A stretch of 41,193 nucleotides of DNA from an uncultured Bacteroidales bacterium (GTDB lineage: Bacteria > Bacteroidota > Bacteroidia > Bacteroidales > Paludibacteraceae). Every line of letters starts with the position of its first letter. Positions within the stretch are counted from its first letter, which is position 1. Made by a program: the position numbers and the translations under genes. The notes beneath the pieces were generated by a model that saw only the letters and a program-made list of their open reading frames with translations, was not told where the DNA came from and ran no database searches. Shown piece after piece: positions 40,809 to 41,193 of the stretch. The DNA lies in the NCBI GenBank assembly GCA_934692905.1, contig CAKUUM010000014.1, positions 1 through 41,193 on the forward strand. Direction: 5' to 3'.

Positions 40809-41193
40809 TTATTTTGATTTTGTTATTCTTAATTCTAATTCTGCCCAGCGGGCTGCCAATGCGATTAACTGGTATTGGCGTACGCCTTTTGTAAGTCGTT
40901 GATTTCGTAGTTCCTTCACAAAGTTTTTTGCTTCCGGTGAACAACGTTCGGTGAGTCGGGTAAGGTAGTAGGCAGAGTGCCACAAGTAACTAAACGACTT
41001 ACCCTCAGTTGCCATTGCTGCGTATTTCATCAGTTGGTGCAAGATTCCTTGCGAGAGACCATTGTCTTTAATCTGATGGTAGAACTCATTTTTCAAGGTT
41101 CTGACCTCATTAAATTCATTATCCCATCCGACAGTCTCTCCTAAGAAGCAAATGGCATTCTTCGCCCCATTGTTGTATTCTTTTGCTTTGTCC
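40809..41193 (-). CDS. cas10: Cas10/Csm1, C-terminal end (cut by window edge)
   Basis: The frame runs without stops to the right window edge (about 127 residues visible). It shows AKEYNNGAKNAICFLGETVGWDNEFNEV, then helices with LHQLMKYAAM and WHSAYYLTRL, typical of the C-terminal domain D4 of Csm1. The HD nuclease and GGDD cyclase domains lie outside, so it cannot be said whether cyclic oligoadenylate synthesis is intact. Identity is supported by csm2-5 downstream. The TTG at 41096 is not a real start. Confidence 0.82.
   Translation of the reverse strand, partial: DKAKEYNNGAKNAICFLGETVGWDNEFNEVRTLKNEFYHQIKDNGLSQGILHQLMKYAAMATEGKSFSYLWHSAYYLTRLTERCSPEAKNFVKELRNQRLTKGVRQYQLIALAARWAELELRITKSK

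Noticed and set aside
40801..40983. Upstream extension of csm2
   Set aside because: It lies inside the cas10 frame and has no Csm2 similarity; ATG 40800 follows the cas10 stop by 8 bases.

Overview
The window looks like a chromosomal segment from a member of the Bacteroidota, probably Bacteroidales. The evidence is repeated promoter-like sites of the Bacteroides type (-33 TTTG, 19-20 bases, -7 TAnnTTTG), the content of Bacteroidota-style lipoproteins and beta-barrel proteins, and proteins of the BT4734-like primase group. The left half (about 3-18.5 kb) is clearly more GC-rich than the right half (about 24-41 kb). Almost everything is on the minus strand. No tRNA, rRNA or insertion sequence was recognised.

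Left part (1-10.3 kb), read right to left: a LysM/glucosaminidase gene, a DUF721 gene, mutS2, an outer-membrane barrel gene, a metallophosphoesterase lipoprotein gene, folK and an RluA-type pseudouridine synthase gene. These run into a complete DpnII-type GATC restriction-modification cassette (Dam-like methylase, R.DpnII-like endonuclease, DpnA-like methylase), then a small lipoprotein and the start of iorA. GATC is strongly depleted: 11 sites found by eye in 41 kb.

Middle part (10.3-24 kb): a small plus-strand insert (10.47-12.75 kb) sits beside a decayed second copy of the mfd 3' end. It carries a lipoprotein whose last ~30 codons are GC-rich NNC codons followed by a hairpin, which is what a diversity-generating-retroelement (DGR) target looks like. 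Next is a housekeeping operon rimM - SpoU methyltransferase - U32 protein - mfd with a visible promoter and terminator. Then come a gene frameshifted at a G6 tract and two envelope-associated TPR proteins, one with a retropepsin-like domain. At 24-28 kb is an accessory patch: an AAA ATPase between two paralogous zinc-ribbon proteins.

Right part (28.1-41.2 kb): an elaborate type III-A CRISPR-Cas locus, all on the minus strand. The effector operon is cas10/csm1 (C-terminal end only) - csm2 - csm3 - csm4 - csm5 - Card1/Can2-like CARF nuclease - Csx1-type CARF-HEPN RNase - RecD-like helicase - small Csx15/Csx20-like protein. Next is an array of 19 repeats and 18 spacers transcribed in the same direction, then an adaptation operon cas1 - CRISPR-associated primase-polymerase (CAPP) - cas2 with an N-terminal extension - WYL regulator. 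Proposed workflow: crRNA-guided Csm binds phage RNA, Cas10 would make cyclic oligoadenylate, and this would switch on the two CARF effectors. The small Csx protein may switch the signal off. Cas1, Cas2, CAPP and possibly the helicase make or process new spacers. No cas6 is present in the window.
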